A DNA stretch of 64,000 nt from Corynebacterium doosanense CAU 212 = DSM 45436 (GTDB lineage: Bacteria > Actinomycetota > Actinomycetes > Mycobacteriales > Mycobacteriaceae), in assembly GCF_000767055.1 (NCBI RefSeq), contig NZ_CP006764.1, positions 1,612,001 through 1,676,000 on the forward strand. Direction: 5' to 3'. Below the pieces are notes generated by a model that made no database searches, was not told where the DNA came from, and saw nothing but the letters and a program-made list of their open reading frames with translations. The position numbers were made by a program, and so were the translations under genes. This document shows, piece after piece, positions 8,327 to 16,446 of this stretch. Numbering within the stretch: the stretch's first letter is position 1; each line of letters opens with the position of its first letter.

Positions 8327-9520
8327 CTACCCGGACAGGAGCTGCTGCGCCCAGTACTCGTCGCTCGAGCGGGTGCCGGGCGGCACCCAGTACACCCCGG
8401 AACCGATATGGGTGATCCAGGTGTTCAGCTGGTCCCGGTCGTCGAGACGCTGCTGGATGGGCACGAACTGCGTCATTGGATCCTTCTGAAAGCAGATGAA
8501 GATCTGCCCGGAGTTGGACAGCTGGCCCGCGCTCATGTCCGGCGGCAGGTCGTAGTTGTACGGTCGGCGCAGAATGCGCTGCTCGGGATGGCCGGGGGCG
8601 GGCATGGCACGGGCGACGTGGCTGGTGCGGTCGACTAGCGGCAGGCCGTAGCTGTTGAGCGCGGACACGTGGACGTCGTCGAACTCCCCTCCCCCGGACA
8701 GCGGCGCGCCGTCGTCGAGACGCCTGCCGATCGCATTCTCCCGCGAACCGCGATCCAGCTCCTCCCACGTGTCCAGGTTCATCCAGATGCGGCGCACCAC
8801 CATCGCGGTGGCGTCGCCGTCCCACACCTGCCCGTCGAACTCGTCCGCGGTGTGCGGGTTGATCGAGCCGTCGAGCTGACCGAAGAGGTTGCGCGGCGTG
8901 CCCGACTCGCCGCTGGCCCCTTGCGCGCTGAGGAACCCCTGCTGCACCCACAGGGTGGTGGCGTAGGTCGGCGCGGTGCGAATGAGGTGGCGCATCGTGT
9001 GGCTGACGGTGATGGGATCGTCCCCGCAGATCTGCAACACCACGTCCGCCTGCCCCCACGCCGGGTCGAGCCGGTCGCGGCTGAACTCGGGCAGAGGCGC
9101 GAGCCATGAGGGACGCTTATCGACGACCCCCGCAACCTCAAACGCCCGGGCACCGAGTCCGCACGTCACGGTCAGGCGGGCAGGCTTGTCCGTCATCTCC
9201 GGCTCGAGGCTGCCCGGCGGAGTGGTGCCCTGGCAGAGGTGGCGCGCGTCGGTCGTCCACGAGCGCATGAGGCGCACCAGGTCCGCGCGGCCCAGGCCGT
9301 CATTGAGCCGGAATCCCACGAGGTTGAGGTGCGCCTGATGCGGGGTCTCGACACCCGCCTGGCGCGGCCCGTCGAAGGGAATCGTCTGACCGGTGAGGTA
9401 GCGGTTCTCGTCGAAGGGTTCGTTTGGCTCTGCCTCGTTGCAGGCCGCGAGGAGGCCGCCGGCGGTGACGGCCGCCCCTCCGGCGAGGAATCCGCGGCGG
9501 GTGAACGCTGAGCTGCCCAT
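8327..9520 (-). CDS. Dyp-type haem peroxidase, Tat-exported (EfeB-like)
   Basis: This 397-residue protein starts with a twin-arginine signal (FTRRGFLAGGAA) followed by a lipobox-like LLAAC, so it is exported folded and may be lipid-anchored. The Dyp signature is present as NLFGQLDGSINP (GxxDG form, ~200-212). The haem-ligand His region (HVSALNSYG) and the Arg-rich block VDRTSHVARAMPAPG to QRILRRPYNYD follow. It resembles EfeB deferrochelatase/peroxidase, but no efeU or efeO is adjacent. It is the last gene of a three-gene minus-strand operon behind the CopC-like and PCuAC genes, 4 bases after the latter, suggesting a role in secreted copper or haem handling. Confidence 0.85.
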   Translation of the reverse strand: MGSSAFTRRGFLAGGAAVTAGGLLAACNEAEPNEPFDENRYLTGQTIPFDGPRQAGVETPHQAHLNLVGFRLNDGLGRADLVRLMRSWTTDARHLCQGTTPPGSLEPEMTDKPARLTVTCGLGARAFEVAGVVDKRPSWLAPLPEFSRDRLDPAWGQADVVLQICGDDPITVSHTMRHLIRTAPTYATTLWVQQGFLSAQGASGESGTPRNLFGQLDGSINPHTADEFDGQVWDGDATAMVVRRIWMNLDTWEELDRGSRENAIGRRLDDGAPLSGGGEFDDVHVSALNSYGLPLVDRTSHVARAMPAPGHPEQRILRRPYNYDLPPDMSAGQLSNSGQIFICFQKDPMTQFVPIQQRLDDRDQLNTWITHIGSGVYWVPPGTRSSDEYWAQQLLSG

Positions 9521-9524
9521 GTGC

Positions 9525-10085
9525 CTAGTGCTGGTGGCCAGTCATCTCGGTGCTTTCGGCGCCTTCGCCGTAGTTCTCGTGGCCCGCGCCCATGGTGCGC
9601 ACGGGGACATCCTTCACGGTGACCTCGTTGCCGCTGGCGAGCTGGATGGTCAGATCGACCACGTCGCCGGCCATGAGCATCGGTTCATGTCCCATGACCA
9701 TGAAGTGATCGCCGCCCGGGGCCAGGGTGACACTTTCCCCCGCGGGGATGACCAGCGGTGAGGTGCGCTCGCGCATCGTGCCGTCGACGGTCTCGTGGAT
9801 CTGGTTCATCGGGGCATCCAGGCTGGTGGAGAACCCGGTGACCTCGACGTCCTCGTCGGAGTCGTTGGTGAGGGTGCCGAAGATCGCCGTCATGTCGGAG
9901 TCCTCGCCCTTCTCCCGCACGACGCCGTCGGTGAAGGTCACGGCCTGGGACTGGGCCTGGGCGGTCTCGGACGTGGTGCTCGGGGCAGCGGTGTCGGAGG
10001 AGGGGTTTTCGTTCGGCGGGGAGCAGGCGGCCAGGGCCAGAGCGGCCGCCGCGGCGGAGGCTATGAGGACAGTGCGGTTCAGCAT
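9525..10085 (-). CDS. PCuAC-type copper chaperone lipoprotein
   Basis: This 186-residue lipoprotein has a signal peptide ending at the lipobox LAAC (Cys about residue 21). The mature domain carries the Cu(I)-binding His/Met pattern of DUF461/PCuAC: NQIHETVDGTM, then TLAPGGDHFMVMG with an H-x-M pair about 30 residues later, plus a Met/His-rich end (TEMTGHQH). PCuAC proteins deliver copper to cytochrome oxidase outside the membrane. The gene lies between the CopC-like and Dyp peroxidase genes, with 13- and 4-base gaps, consistent with one transcript. Confidence 0.85.
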   Translation of the reverse strand: MLNRTVLIASAAAAALALAACSPPNENPSSDTAAPSTTSETAQAQSQAVTFTDGVVREKGEDSDMTAIFGTLTNDSDEDVEVTGFSTSLDAPMNQIHETVDGTMRERTSPLVIPAGESVTLAPGGDHFMVMGHEPMLMAGDVVDLTIQLASGNEVTVKDVPVRTMGAGHENYGEGAESTEMTGHQH

Positions 10086-10098
10086 CGGGGGTGTCCTT

Positions 10099-10719
10099 CT
10101 AGATGTTCTCGGGATGATCGGTGTTCTCGTCCAGCTCGCGCGACATCCGGCCCTTGCGGAGGATCATGATGACCACGGCGATGAGAGCGAGGGCCGACAG
10201 TCCGATGATGACCCAGGCCGGCACGCTGGGCAGGCCGTCCTGCTCCGCCTCTTCGGTCTCAGTCTCAGCCTCAGCCTCAGCCTCAGTTTCCGATGCGGGC
10301 GCCGTTGTGGCGGCATCTCCGGCGACCGAGAACGAGGTCATGCCCTGGGTGGAGTGCCCGTCCGAGGAGGTGATCTGGAAGCCCACGCGGTAGTCGCCCG
10401 CGCCCGGGTCGACGTCCTCCGGGATCTCAAGGGTGAGCATGTGCCCGTCGATGGCCGGCTCCCCGGAGAAGAGGACCTCCTCCGTCTCAGCGTCGGAGAG
10501 CGCGAAGGTGTTGAAACCCTCGCGGGGCTCGGCGGAGAACTCCAGGGTGACCGACTCCGGGAACTCGGAGACGGTCGCGCCGTCGGCCGGGTCGCCGCCG
10601 ATGACCGCATCATGGGCAATCGCGATGGGTGCACCGAGGGTGAGCAGGCCAGCCGCTGCCGCCACGGCCGCTCCGGTGCGGAGCGGTGATCGCCGGGAGG
10701 GGCGCGTCGAGAAGTTCAT
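10099..10719 (-). CDS. CopC-domain copper-binding protein, membrane anchored
   Basis: This 206-residue protein has a signal peptide (cleavage after PIAIA) so that the mature chain starts with His (HDAVIGGDPADGATV), as in CopC, where the N-terminal His binds copper. The CopC fold spans ~38-130, with the conserved YRVGFQITSSDGHSTQG near its end. A Glu/Ala-rich linker of alternating EAEAEAETET follows (~140-160), then one membrane helix (VPAWVIIGLSALALIAVVIM) and a short basic tail. This CopC-linker-TM layout is common in actinobacteria, where it precedes copper chaperones or YcnI/CopD proteins. It is the first gene of the operon. Confidence 0.85.
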   Translation of the reverse strand: MNFSTRPSRRSPLRTGAAVAAAAGLLTLGAPIAIAHDAVIGGDPADGATVSEFPESVTLEFSAEPREGFNTFALSDAETEEVLFSGEPAIDGHMLTLEIPEDVDPGAGDYRVGFQITSSDGHSTQGMTSFSVAGDAATTAPASETEAEAEAETETEEAEQDGLPSVPAWVIIGLSALALIAVVIMILRKGRMSRELDENTDHPENI

Positions 10720-10890
10720 GTGCTTTTTCCGTCCTTCGTTGAGAATCGAGCAGTGCGCGGTGAAACCACGGTACCCAGCCGCGGTTTCCGCACAGTGTCC
10801 TACGCGCTAGTAGTCGCCGGGGACGGGACGAAAGTTCCCCGTTACCCCTCGTTCACCAATATGAGGTGCGTTACACCGTGTTCCTGGCGC

Positions 10891-10917
10891 AAAAAAGGCC
10901 CGCCGTCTCCGGCGGGC
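10891..10917 (-). terminator. Rho-independent terminator, original tRNA-Val terminator
   Basis: On the minus strand a perfect 8-bp stem (GCCCGCCG, 4-base loop, CGGCGGGC) is followed by six T. It sits immediately downstream of the tRNA-Val 3'-end copy at attL, so it was the tRNA gene's own terminator before the island integrated. Confidence 0.85.
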
Positions 10918-10921
10918 GACT

Positions 10922-10950
10922 CTGGTGGTCCTAGCTGGGTTCAAACCAGC
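10922..10950. repeat. attL: 29-bp copy of the tRNA-Val(CAC) 3' end
   Basis: The 29 bases from CTGGTGGTCCTAGC to AAACCAGC repeat 31312-31340 with one mismatch (A at 10943, G at 31333). They cover CCA, acceptor strand and T-arm of the minus-strand tRNA-Val gene, but the rest of the tRNA is absent here. This marks the left junction of the island. Confidence 0.9.
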
Positions 10951-11043
10951 TAGTAATGATATGGTGGATACATTATCAGTGCAGCTAGTAGGGTTTTAAC
11001 AGTGCCGAAAAGCGCCGTGGAACGTCACAGAACGCCAATCTAA

Positions 11044-11062
11044 GTACCACGTAGGTACCACG
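11044..11062. promoter_or_regulatory. Integrase arm-type sites, left end
   Basis: Two direct copies of GTACCACG (11044-11051 and 11055-11062) lie between attL and the integrase start. The same octamer with the same spacing recurs inside the right end at 31236-31254. This is what arm-binding sites of a tyrosine integrase look like; binding itself is inferred. Confidence 0.7.
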
Positions 11063-11079
11063 AGGATGAGGAAACCATT

Positions 11080-12228
11080 ATGGCCCGCGAAGCTTGGGGA
11101 ATCATTGACCGACTACCGTCCGGGCGGTACCGCGCCCGCTACACCCATGACGGTGCCCGTCATAAGGCGCCAGACACGTTCGAGACCAAGACCCAGGCGC
11201 GTGAGTATCTTGCCGGTGAACGTTCGGCCATTGCAGCCGGCACGTGGATTCACCCGGATGAGCGAGAGAAGGCCGGCAAGCAAGCCCAGCAGGCTCGTGA
11301 CCGAGCCCAGATAACTTTCGGTGTCTACGCGACCCGCTGGATCACCACACGGACGAATGGGCGTGGCCACCCCATCAAGGCCTCGACCCGCGGCGAGTAC
11401 CTGAGGTTGGTCGAGACTGGGCGTCTTGCCTCCTGGTCTGAGACGCCGCTGGCCGAGGTCACTGCCGCCGCCGTGCGCGACTGGTACGCCGAACAGATCG
11501 CCACCGGCAAGCTCACCGCCGTAGCCCGTGCCTACGACCTGATGAAGTCCATTCTTAAGACCGCCGTCGAGGATGAGCTCATCGAAACCAACCCCTGCCG
11601 CGTCCGAGGCGGGTCAACAGCATCCACGGGCAAGAAAGTCACTCCCCCGGCCGACGACGAGCTGGACCAGATTATCGAGGCCCTGCCCGAGAAATACCGA
11701 TCCGTCGCCGTCCTGGCCGCGGCCGGTGGCCTCCGCTTCGGCGAGATTATCGCCTTGACCCGCGACGACATCACCATCGAGCTGACCAACGACGGCGACG
11801 TCGACGCTGTGCGGATTGCCGTCGCCAGGTCGATTGCCCACACCAAGAGGTCCGGCCGAGTCGAGGGTACGACGAAGAGTGAAGCTGGTGAGCGTGTGGC
11901 CGCCATCTTCGGTGCCGACGCGGTGACCATCGCAGCCCACGTCGAGAGGGTCCCCCCAGGTAAGCGCCTGTGGCACGCTGCCCGCGACCAAAACCAGCCG
12001 TTGCCGTACCACACGTTCGAGCACAACTGGAAGAAGGCAGCAGCGTCCGTGGGCTCCACCGCAAACTTTCACTCCCTGCGGCATTACAGCGGCACCCGCT
12101 ACGCGCAGACCGGCGCGACGCTGAAGGAAACGATGGCCCGCCTCGGACACAGCTCCCCCGTGGCCGCGATGCGCTACCAACACGCTGGTACACGCGACGA
12201 CGAGCTGGCCCGGAGAGCTGCGCGGTAA
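11080..12228 (+). CDS. Tyrosine-family site-specific integrase
   Basis: This 382-residue recombinase has an N-terminal arm-binding domain (~1-60, starting AREAWGIIDRLPSGRYRARY), a SAM-like core-binding domain (~75-165) and a catalytic domain (~185-382). The catalytic residues are visible: Arg in AAAGGLRFGEIIAL, the HxxR box in NFHSLRHYSGTRYA, His in LGHSSPVAAM and the nucleophile Tyr in MRYQHAG. The ATG at 11080 follows a GATGAGG ribosome site. It transcribes away from attL into the island. It is the enzyme expected to have inserted the element into tRNA-Val, with the AlpA-like protein at the other end as the likely excision partner. Confidence 0.92.
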   Translation: MAREAWGIIDRLPSGRYRARYTHDGARHKAPDTFETKTQAREYLAGERSAIAAGTWIHPDEREKAGKQAQQARDRAQITFGVYATRWITTRTNGRGHPIKASTRGEYLRLVETGRLASWSETPLAEVTAAAVRDWYAEQIATGKLTAVARAYDLMKSILKTAVEDELIETNPCRVRGGSTASTGKKVTPPADDELDQIIEALPEKYRSVAVLAAAGGLRFGEIIALTRDDITIELTNDGDVDAVRIAVARSIAHTKRSGRVEGTTKSEAGERVAAIFGADAVTIAAHVERVPPGKRLWHAARDQNQPLPYHTFEHNWKKAAASVGSTANFHSLRHYSGTRYAQTGATLKETMARLGHSSPVAAMRYQHAGTRDDELARRAAR

Positions 12229-12294
12229 CTCTCCCGCGCAGCACAGCTGCGCCGACGGCATGCATGATAAACCCATCCCCCGAAAGGAACCGTC

Positions 12295-12645
12295 ATGCAC
12301 GCCGACAGCATCCGTGAGGCCCTCAAGGCCCGCCTGCACACCGCCTCACCGATCCAGGGCCGACATATCCGCTCCGTGACCGTGAAGATCGACCAAGACG
12401 ACCCCCAAACCGCGTGGCTCACCATCACTGATCACACCGAGGCCGGGGAGGCCACCGACCACTTGTTCAGCTTCTCGTGGATCGACGACCTGAATGTGAA
12501 CAATCTCGCCGACTCCGTGATCCAGGCATACCTGTACACGATCACCGTCGACGAGCACGTTGCCCGTGAGCTGGCGCCACACCTGGGCATGGGCCACACA
12601 GTGTCACCGTGTTATCCCATCACTTATACGATCGGGGCCGTCCCC
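12295..12645 (+). pseudogene. Hypothetical protein interrupted by an IS3 element
   Basis: An open frame starting at ATG 12295, behind a GAAAGGA ribosome site, encodes 117 residues (MHADSIREALKARLHTASPI to YTIGAVP) before running into the IS3 insertion at 12646. No known domain is recognised. The chain looks soluble and mixed alpha/beta. Beyond the insertion (13940 onward) short frames could continue it, but which one depends on the exact length of the C-run target duplication. The gene is therefore broken, and its original C-terminus cannot be fixed from sequence alone. Confidence 0.55.
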
Positions 12646-12703
12646 TGTTTGGTGGACACGCTGACCCTGGCCCACAATGGGCCGGAGAATGCGAGAGACC
12701 ACC

Positions 12704-13015
12704 ATGCCGAAGAACACCTACACCGATGAGTTCAAAGCCGACGCGGTCCGGCTCTACGAGGACACCAAGGGCGCTTCATTTTCCTCAATCGCCGTGGACC
12801 TCGGCATCAGCCGGGCGACGTTGAAGAACTAGGTCTACGCCGCCCGCAGGGCCCGCGGCGTCCCGCCCAGCCGCACCGCCGAGGACCCCACCGACGAGCT
12901 GCTGCGCCTGCGCAAAGAAGTCCAGCACCTGCGCTCGGAGACCCAGAAGCTTTCCACCGAGCGCGATATCCTGCGCAAGGCCGCGAAGTATTTCGCGGGA
13001 GAGACGACCTGGTGA
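12704..13015 (+). pseudogene. IS3-family OrfA with an internal amber codon
   Basis: The OrfA frame (103 codons) has the helix-turn-helix FKADAVRLYEDTKGASFSSIA to LGISRATLKN and the Leu-rich ELLRLRKEVQHLRSETQKLS zipper. A TAG at 12830-12832 replaces what is normally Trp (LKN-W-VYAARRARG), so translation would stop after 42 residues. A single G-to-A change explains it. This disables normal OrfA/OrfAB production, making this copy dependent on suppression or on relatives. Confidence 0.85.
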
Positions 13016-13908
13016 TCCGCTTCCAGTTCGTTGACGACTACGCCACCACCTACTCGGTGAAGCGGTTGTGTCATGTCCTTAATCTGAACCGGTCAAGCTT
13101 TTACAAGTGGCGGGACGGCAAGCCTGCCCGCAGGCAGCGCCAGCACGCCGATGATGTGCTGGTGGCCCAGATGCGGGACTACCACGAGGAGTTCGACGCC
13201 ACGATCGGAGTGCGCCGCATGACCGCCGAAATCAACGACACCGCGCCCACGCCGGTCAACCACAAACGCATCGAACGTCTCATGCGCCAGCACCAGATCG
13301 CCGGGGTGAACCTGCGCAAGAAGAAACGCACCACCATCCCGGACCAGGACGCGAGGGTCTTCGACGACCTCGTCGGCCGAGACTTCACCGCCGAGGACTG
13401 CAACCAGCTCTATATCGGCGACATCACCTACTTGCCCTGCGGGAAAGGAGAATTCATGTACCTGGCCACGGTCATCGACGTCTGTTCCAGGCGTCTGGTC
13501 GGCTACTCGCTTGCGGACCACATGCGTACCAGTCTCGTCCAGGACGCGATTGAGGACGCGGCACGCACGAGAGGCTCCCTGGACGGGGCAATATTTCACT
13601 CGGACCACGGCAGCGTCTATACCTCCTCAGCGTTCCAGACCACGTGCCGGAGGCTGGGGATCCGCCAGTCGATGGGCCGGATCGGATCGAGTGCGGATAA
13701 CGCGATGGCTGAGTCGTTCAACGCCTCGCTGAAGCGGGAGACGCTGCAAGGTTCTGGTGGTTGGGCGTCGCCGGTTCAGTGTCGACGGGAGGTGTTCCGG
13801 TGGATCACGAGGTACAACACATGTCGTCGGCACTCCGGGATCAGTTACTTATCGCCGAGAGCTTTCGAACACCGCGCCACGGCTGTTACCGTGGCACCCG
13901 CTGCTTGA
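13012..13908 (+). CDS. IS3-family transposase OrfB
   Basis: This 298-residue DDE integrase-core transposase begins with GTG at 13012, overlapping the end of OrfA by 4 bases in -1 register, the normal IS3 arrangement for frameshift fusion. It has an HTH_21 region (IGVRRMTAEINDTAPTPVNHKRIERLM) and the catalytic Asp in YIGDITYLP, second Asp in FHSDHGSVYTS and Glu in SSADNAMAESFNASLKRE. The protein looks intact even though its OrfA partner carries a stop. Confidence 0.88.
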   Translation: MIRFQFVDDYATTYSVKRLCHVLNLNRSSFYKWRDGKPARRQRQHADDVLVAQMRDYHEEFDATIGVRRMTAEINDTAPTPVNHKRIERLMRQHQIAGVNLRKKKRTTIPDQDARVFDDLVGRDFTAEDCNQLYIGDITYLPCGKGEFMYLATVIDVCSRRLVGYSLADHMRTSLVQDAIEDAARTRGSLDGAIFHSDHGSVYTSSAFQTTCRRLGIRQSMGRIGSSADNAMAESFNASLKRETLQGSGGWASPVQCRREVFRWITRYNTCRRHSGISYLSPRAFEHRATAVTVAPAA

Positions 13909-13939
13909 TCAATCCTGCGTGTCCACTCAAAGGGGGACA

Positions 13940-14242
13940 CCCCCATCGTTTACGTGACACTCTCGACCGACATGTGCACACCTACGAAAATTGTCACTTA
14001 ACGCATAATTTATTCTATATTACTCAAAGGGTTCCAAAGGACAGTAAAGTGACGGGAAATTCGGGCAGAATTTTCTGCGAGGGAAATCCTTAGTTTGACC
14101 CATGACATTCTTTGTACCTTTGGAGAAAAGGAGCATGACCCAGCCAATGTGATCATGCAAAGCCTCGCTTACTACCGATGTCTGAAAGCATGGGCCCACC
14201 CCGGCTCCAACATCGAGAGCAGAGTGCAGCTGTATCGCGAGA
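13940..14242. other. A+T-rich stretch without a supported gene
   Basis: About 300 bases follow the IS3 element. The local composition is clearly lower in G+C than the IS. Short frames exist on both strands, but none has a ribosome site or recognisable residues. The region probably holds the remnant of the interrupted gene and the upstream region of the next gene. Confidence 0.5.
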
Positions 14243-14248
14243 TACAAT
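14243..14248 (+). promoter_or_regulatory. -10 element giving a leaderless start
   Basis: TACAAT lies six bases before the GTG at 14255, the spacing of leaderless actinobacterial transcripts. No ribosome site precedes that start. Confidence 0.5.
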
Positions 14249-14254
14249 CCCGGC

Positions 14255-14827
14255 GTGTACTTCGCCATTGCGCCGTTCCCCGTGGAAATAGTGAACCCAG
14301 AACCAGAATTCTGGACCGCCTCAAACGTTTTTGCTTCGCTTGCCTTAGTTGTATCCATTTTTACTGCGATTTGGCAATGGTGGAGCAGCGGAGCGAGGGT
14401 AAAACTGGATTTTTCAGTCTATGGGTCGGAAGTGATTCCAGAAGGCGATAGAAATTATCCCAAGGCCTCTTTGATCGTGATTGCTAAGAACGCAGGAAGA
14501 ACAGAAACTACGGTTACCGATCCTCTAATCCACACCGGGGAACTGCCGCGCCTCAGATGGACCACCATGTGGCTAGGCTCATGGAGACACAGTGGGAGCG
14601 GTAAAGGGCAGCACTTCCCAGTAGGAGATATCGCCGAGGTCGAGATCCCATTGGCCCAGATTATGGGGTTCACGCCCGCCGTTCACGAACCGGTCAAAGA
14701 TCTTAAAATCGAAGTTGTCACTGCCAACAAGGTATTCAACAAGAAACTTCCTAAAGATGTTGCAAGGGTAGTGCAGGGGTGGGTCGATCAATGCAGCCAG
14801 CATAGAGAAACCAAGTTGGAAGAGTAA
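14255..14827 (+). CDS. Hypothetical single-pass membrane protein
   Basis: The protein is 190 residues with one N-terminal membrane helix (FASLALVVSIFTAIWQWW, ~25-43) and a C-terminal domain of ~145 residues rich in beta-type sequence (KLDFSVYGSEV, SLIVIAKNAGRTETTVTD). That pattern resembles small extracytoplasmic or cytosolic immunoglobulin-like domains, but no family is recognised. The GTG start is supported by a TACAAT -10 hexamer six bases upstream and no Shine-Dalgarno, implying leaderless translation. It faces the convergent HEPN operon and has the same low G+C character, so it may belong to that cargo module. Confidence 0.6.
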   Translation: MYFAIAPFPVEIVNPEPEFWTASNVFASLALVVSIFTAIWQWWSSGARVKLDFSVYGSEVIPEGDRNYPKASLIVIAKNAGRTETTVTDPLIHTGELPRLRWTTMWLGSWRHSGSGKGQHFPVGDIAEVEIPLAQIMGFTPAVHEPVKDLKIEVVTANKVFNKKLPKDVARVVQGWVDQCSQHRETKLEE

Positions 14828-14881
14828 TTACCTGCGATTTTAGTAATTGTGGCAAAAGTTTTATAAGTCCTGAAGGGATCT

Positions 14882-16444
14882 TTAGTTTTCAAATTCCCCC
14901 AAAGTGGAGAAGACAACCTCGTGGCCTGGAAGCACATCGTAAACATAATGCTCCCACCTGGGTTCCTCTCGGAGGGTGAGCTTTCCGTATGGAAGATTTG
15001 TCACTGTAGGAATCGGAGCATTCAGGTATTCAAAGCGCCGAATGCTTTCCTCGGCTGTAGCGGGCAGAATGACCTCTTCGCGGGTGATCGGCTGCGCCAT
15101 AACGCCGTTTTGGTCTACAAGGAAAATCTCAGTTTTGCCCTGTGGGTAAGTTACCATGTAGCAGGTGGACTGCTCGGTGCTCGGCACCGGTCTCTTACGG
15201 TCGCCAGCCCGGAAGTATGACAGCGCACTCCCCCATCTCCGGAAAACTCTGAGTCGAAAGTTCACATCGGTCAGGCTGGTTTCATAGCTAGAAAACTGTT
15301 CATCCCAGCCACCTCGAGATTCAAGACCCGCTCGACCGAGAAAAGCAAGTGCAGTGATAGGCCGCCTTGTTCTGGTTTCAAAGGCTTGATCGGCTAGAAA
15401 CTCTACAAGAGCGTTGACTGTCTCCACGCAAGTGCGCAATTCACTTGAGGTGGGTAGATACCCATCATGGACAGCTTGGTTTCGAAGATCAGTGACGTAG
15501 GTGATCCACCTAACAATGACCTCGGGGGTGTTACGGCCCCACCCTGAGTAGAACTTCCCCAGTTCGTTCTTAACAAGATCGACGATGCCTCGGGGGCTAC
15601 CTCTCTCGGTTAGGAATTTGCTTGCCGCTTCTTCTGGGCGCAGATTCTGCTCCCAAAGGTTGTGCTGCAGAAGTTCATCCAATAGAGACTCACAGGCAGA
15701 GGCATACAGGATGATTGCAGTCCGGTAGTTACCTTCCTCAAAAAAGGTCAGATCAGCCTCGCGTCGGAAGTCACGATAGGTGATGAACGGTCCTGTGGTG
15801 GATAGATTTACCAGTGCAGCATCGATCCAGGTGTCCAGTTGAGCATAATCCTGAGTGCTGTCAGGAGCGATAGGGATACTCCAGTTGACGTTGAAGATGC
15901 TGAAGCTTTCCACGTCCGGTAGATCGGTCTTGTCGATCATCTCCCACGGTTTGGTATCAGAGGTTGCGATCGGAATCATCGGGGGAAGCGATTCCCTTGC
16001 CACGATCCTGAGCGGTTCATCCAGGGCCATGGCGATTGCCCGGAGGAGAATATTTAGCTCCGAGACCGCATAGTCGAAGGCCCTGGTTATTTCGTCTGGG
16101 GCGTCATTGTTCAGATCCTGGGCAGCGACCAGGGGCGTGTAATCCAACTCCACCATGGCTTCAACGACCGTCTGATGGGCAGTGCGCAGGATGCCAGGAG
16201 GGCTTTCTTGCCGGGGCTGGGTGTGTGTCCTCTTGGCGGCAATCTCGAAACCGGCTTCCATCGGCAGATGCGGAGAACCCTGGAGTACACGCTGATGGAA
16301 GATGAAGTGTGCGCTGTCTGTGGTCGGGGTGATCACCCCTTCCTCCGTCTTTTGCTGCCCAGATGGGTATTTCGTCTTATTGAAGCCGTCAGGCACTGGG
16401 AGCGCCCGGCCAAGCGGGATAAAAAAGTGCACTGTTGAACCCAT
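14882..16444 (-). CDS. HEPN-motif protein of unknown function
   Basis: This soluble 520-residue protein has no match I can name over most of its length. At ~255-375 it has a helical region reading NYRTAIILYASACESLLDEL and later DLRNQAVHDGYLP. The R-N-x3-H there is the RX4-6H motif of HEPN domains, which in many defence and toxin proteins is the RNase active site. A beta-rich C-terminal ~120 residues follows (STCYMVTYPQGKTEIFLVD). The ATG at 16444 is preferred over the longer frame because it lies 2 bases after the stop of the upstream gene, giving a coupled two-gene operon. An abortive-infection role is inference. Confidence 0.65.
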   Translation of the reverse strand: MGSTVHFFIPLGRALPVPDGFNKTKYPSGQQKTEEGVITPTTDSAHFIFHQRVLQGSPHLPMEAGFEIAAKRTHTQPRQESPPGILRTAHQTVVEAMVELDYTPLVAAQDLNNDAPDEITRAFDYAVSELNILLRAIAMALDEPLRIVARESLPPMIPIATSDTKPWEMIDKTDLPDVESFSIFNVNWSIPIAPDSTQDYAQLDTWIDAALVNLSTTGPFITYRDFRREADLTFFEEGNYRTAIILYASACESLLDELLQHNLWEQNLRPEEAASKFLTERGSPRGIVDLVKNELGKFYSGWGRNTPEVIVRWITYVTDLRNQAVHDGYLPTSSELRTCVETVNALVEFLADQAFETRTRRPITALAFLGRAGLESRGGWDEQFSSYETSLTDVNFRLRVFRRWGSALSYFRAGDRKRPVPSTEQSTCYMVTYPQGKTEIFLVDQNGVMAQPITREEVILPATAEESIRRFEYLNAPIPTVTNLPYGKLTLREEPRWEHYVYDVLPGHEVVFSTLGEFEN

Positions 16445-16446
16445 AG

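Larger units (their letters stand above)
12646..13939. mobile_element. IS3-family element (about 1.29 kb)
   Basis: The ends share the imperfect repeat TGT(n)GTGGACACGC: GTGGACACGC at the left (about 12652-12661) and GCGTGTCCAC at the right (13917-13926). The extreme tips are TG and CA. Both edges are flanked by a run of C residues, compatible with a 3-4 base CCC(C) duplication. It contains overlapping orfA and orfB in -1 register and interrupts a hypothetical gene of the island. Confidence 0.75.

Noticed and set aside
14020-14358. Minus-strand 112-codon frame ahead of the membrane-protein gene
   Set aside because: It overlaps the better supported plus-strand start and has no ribosome site or motifs.
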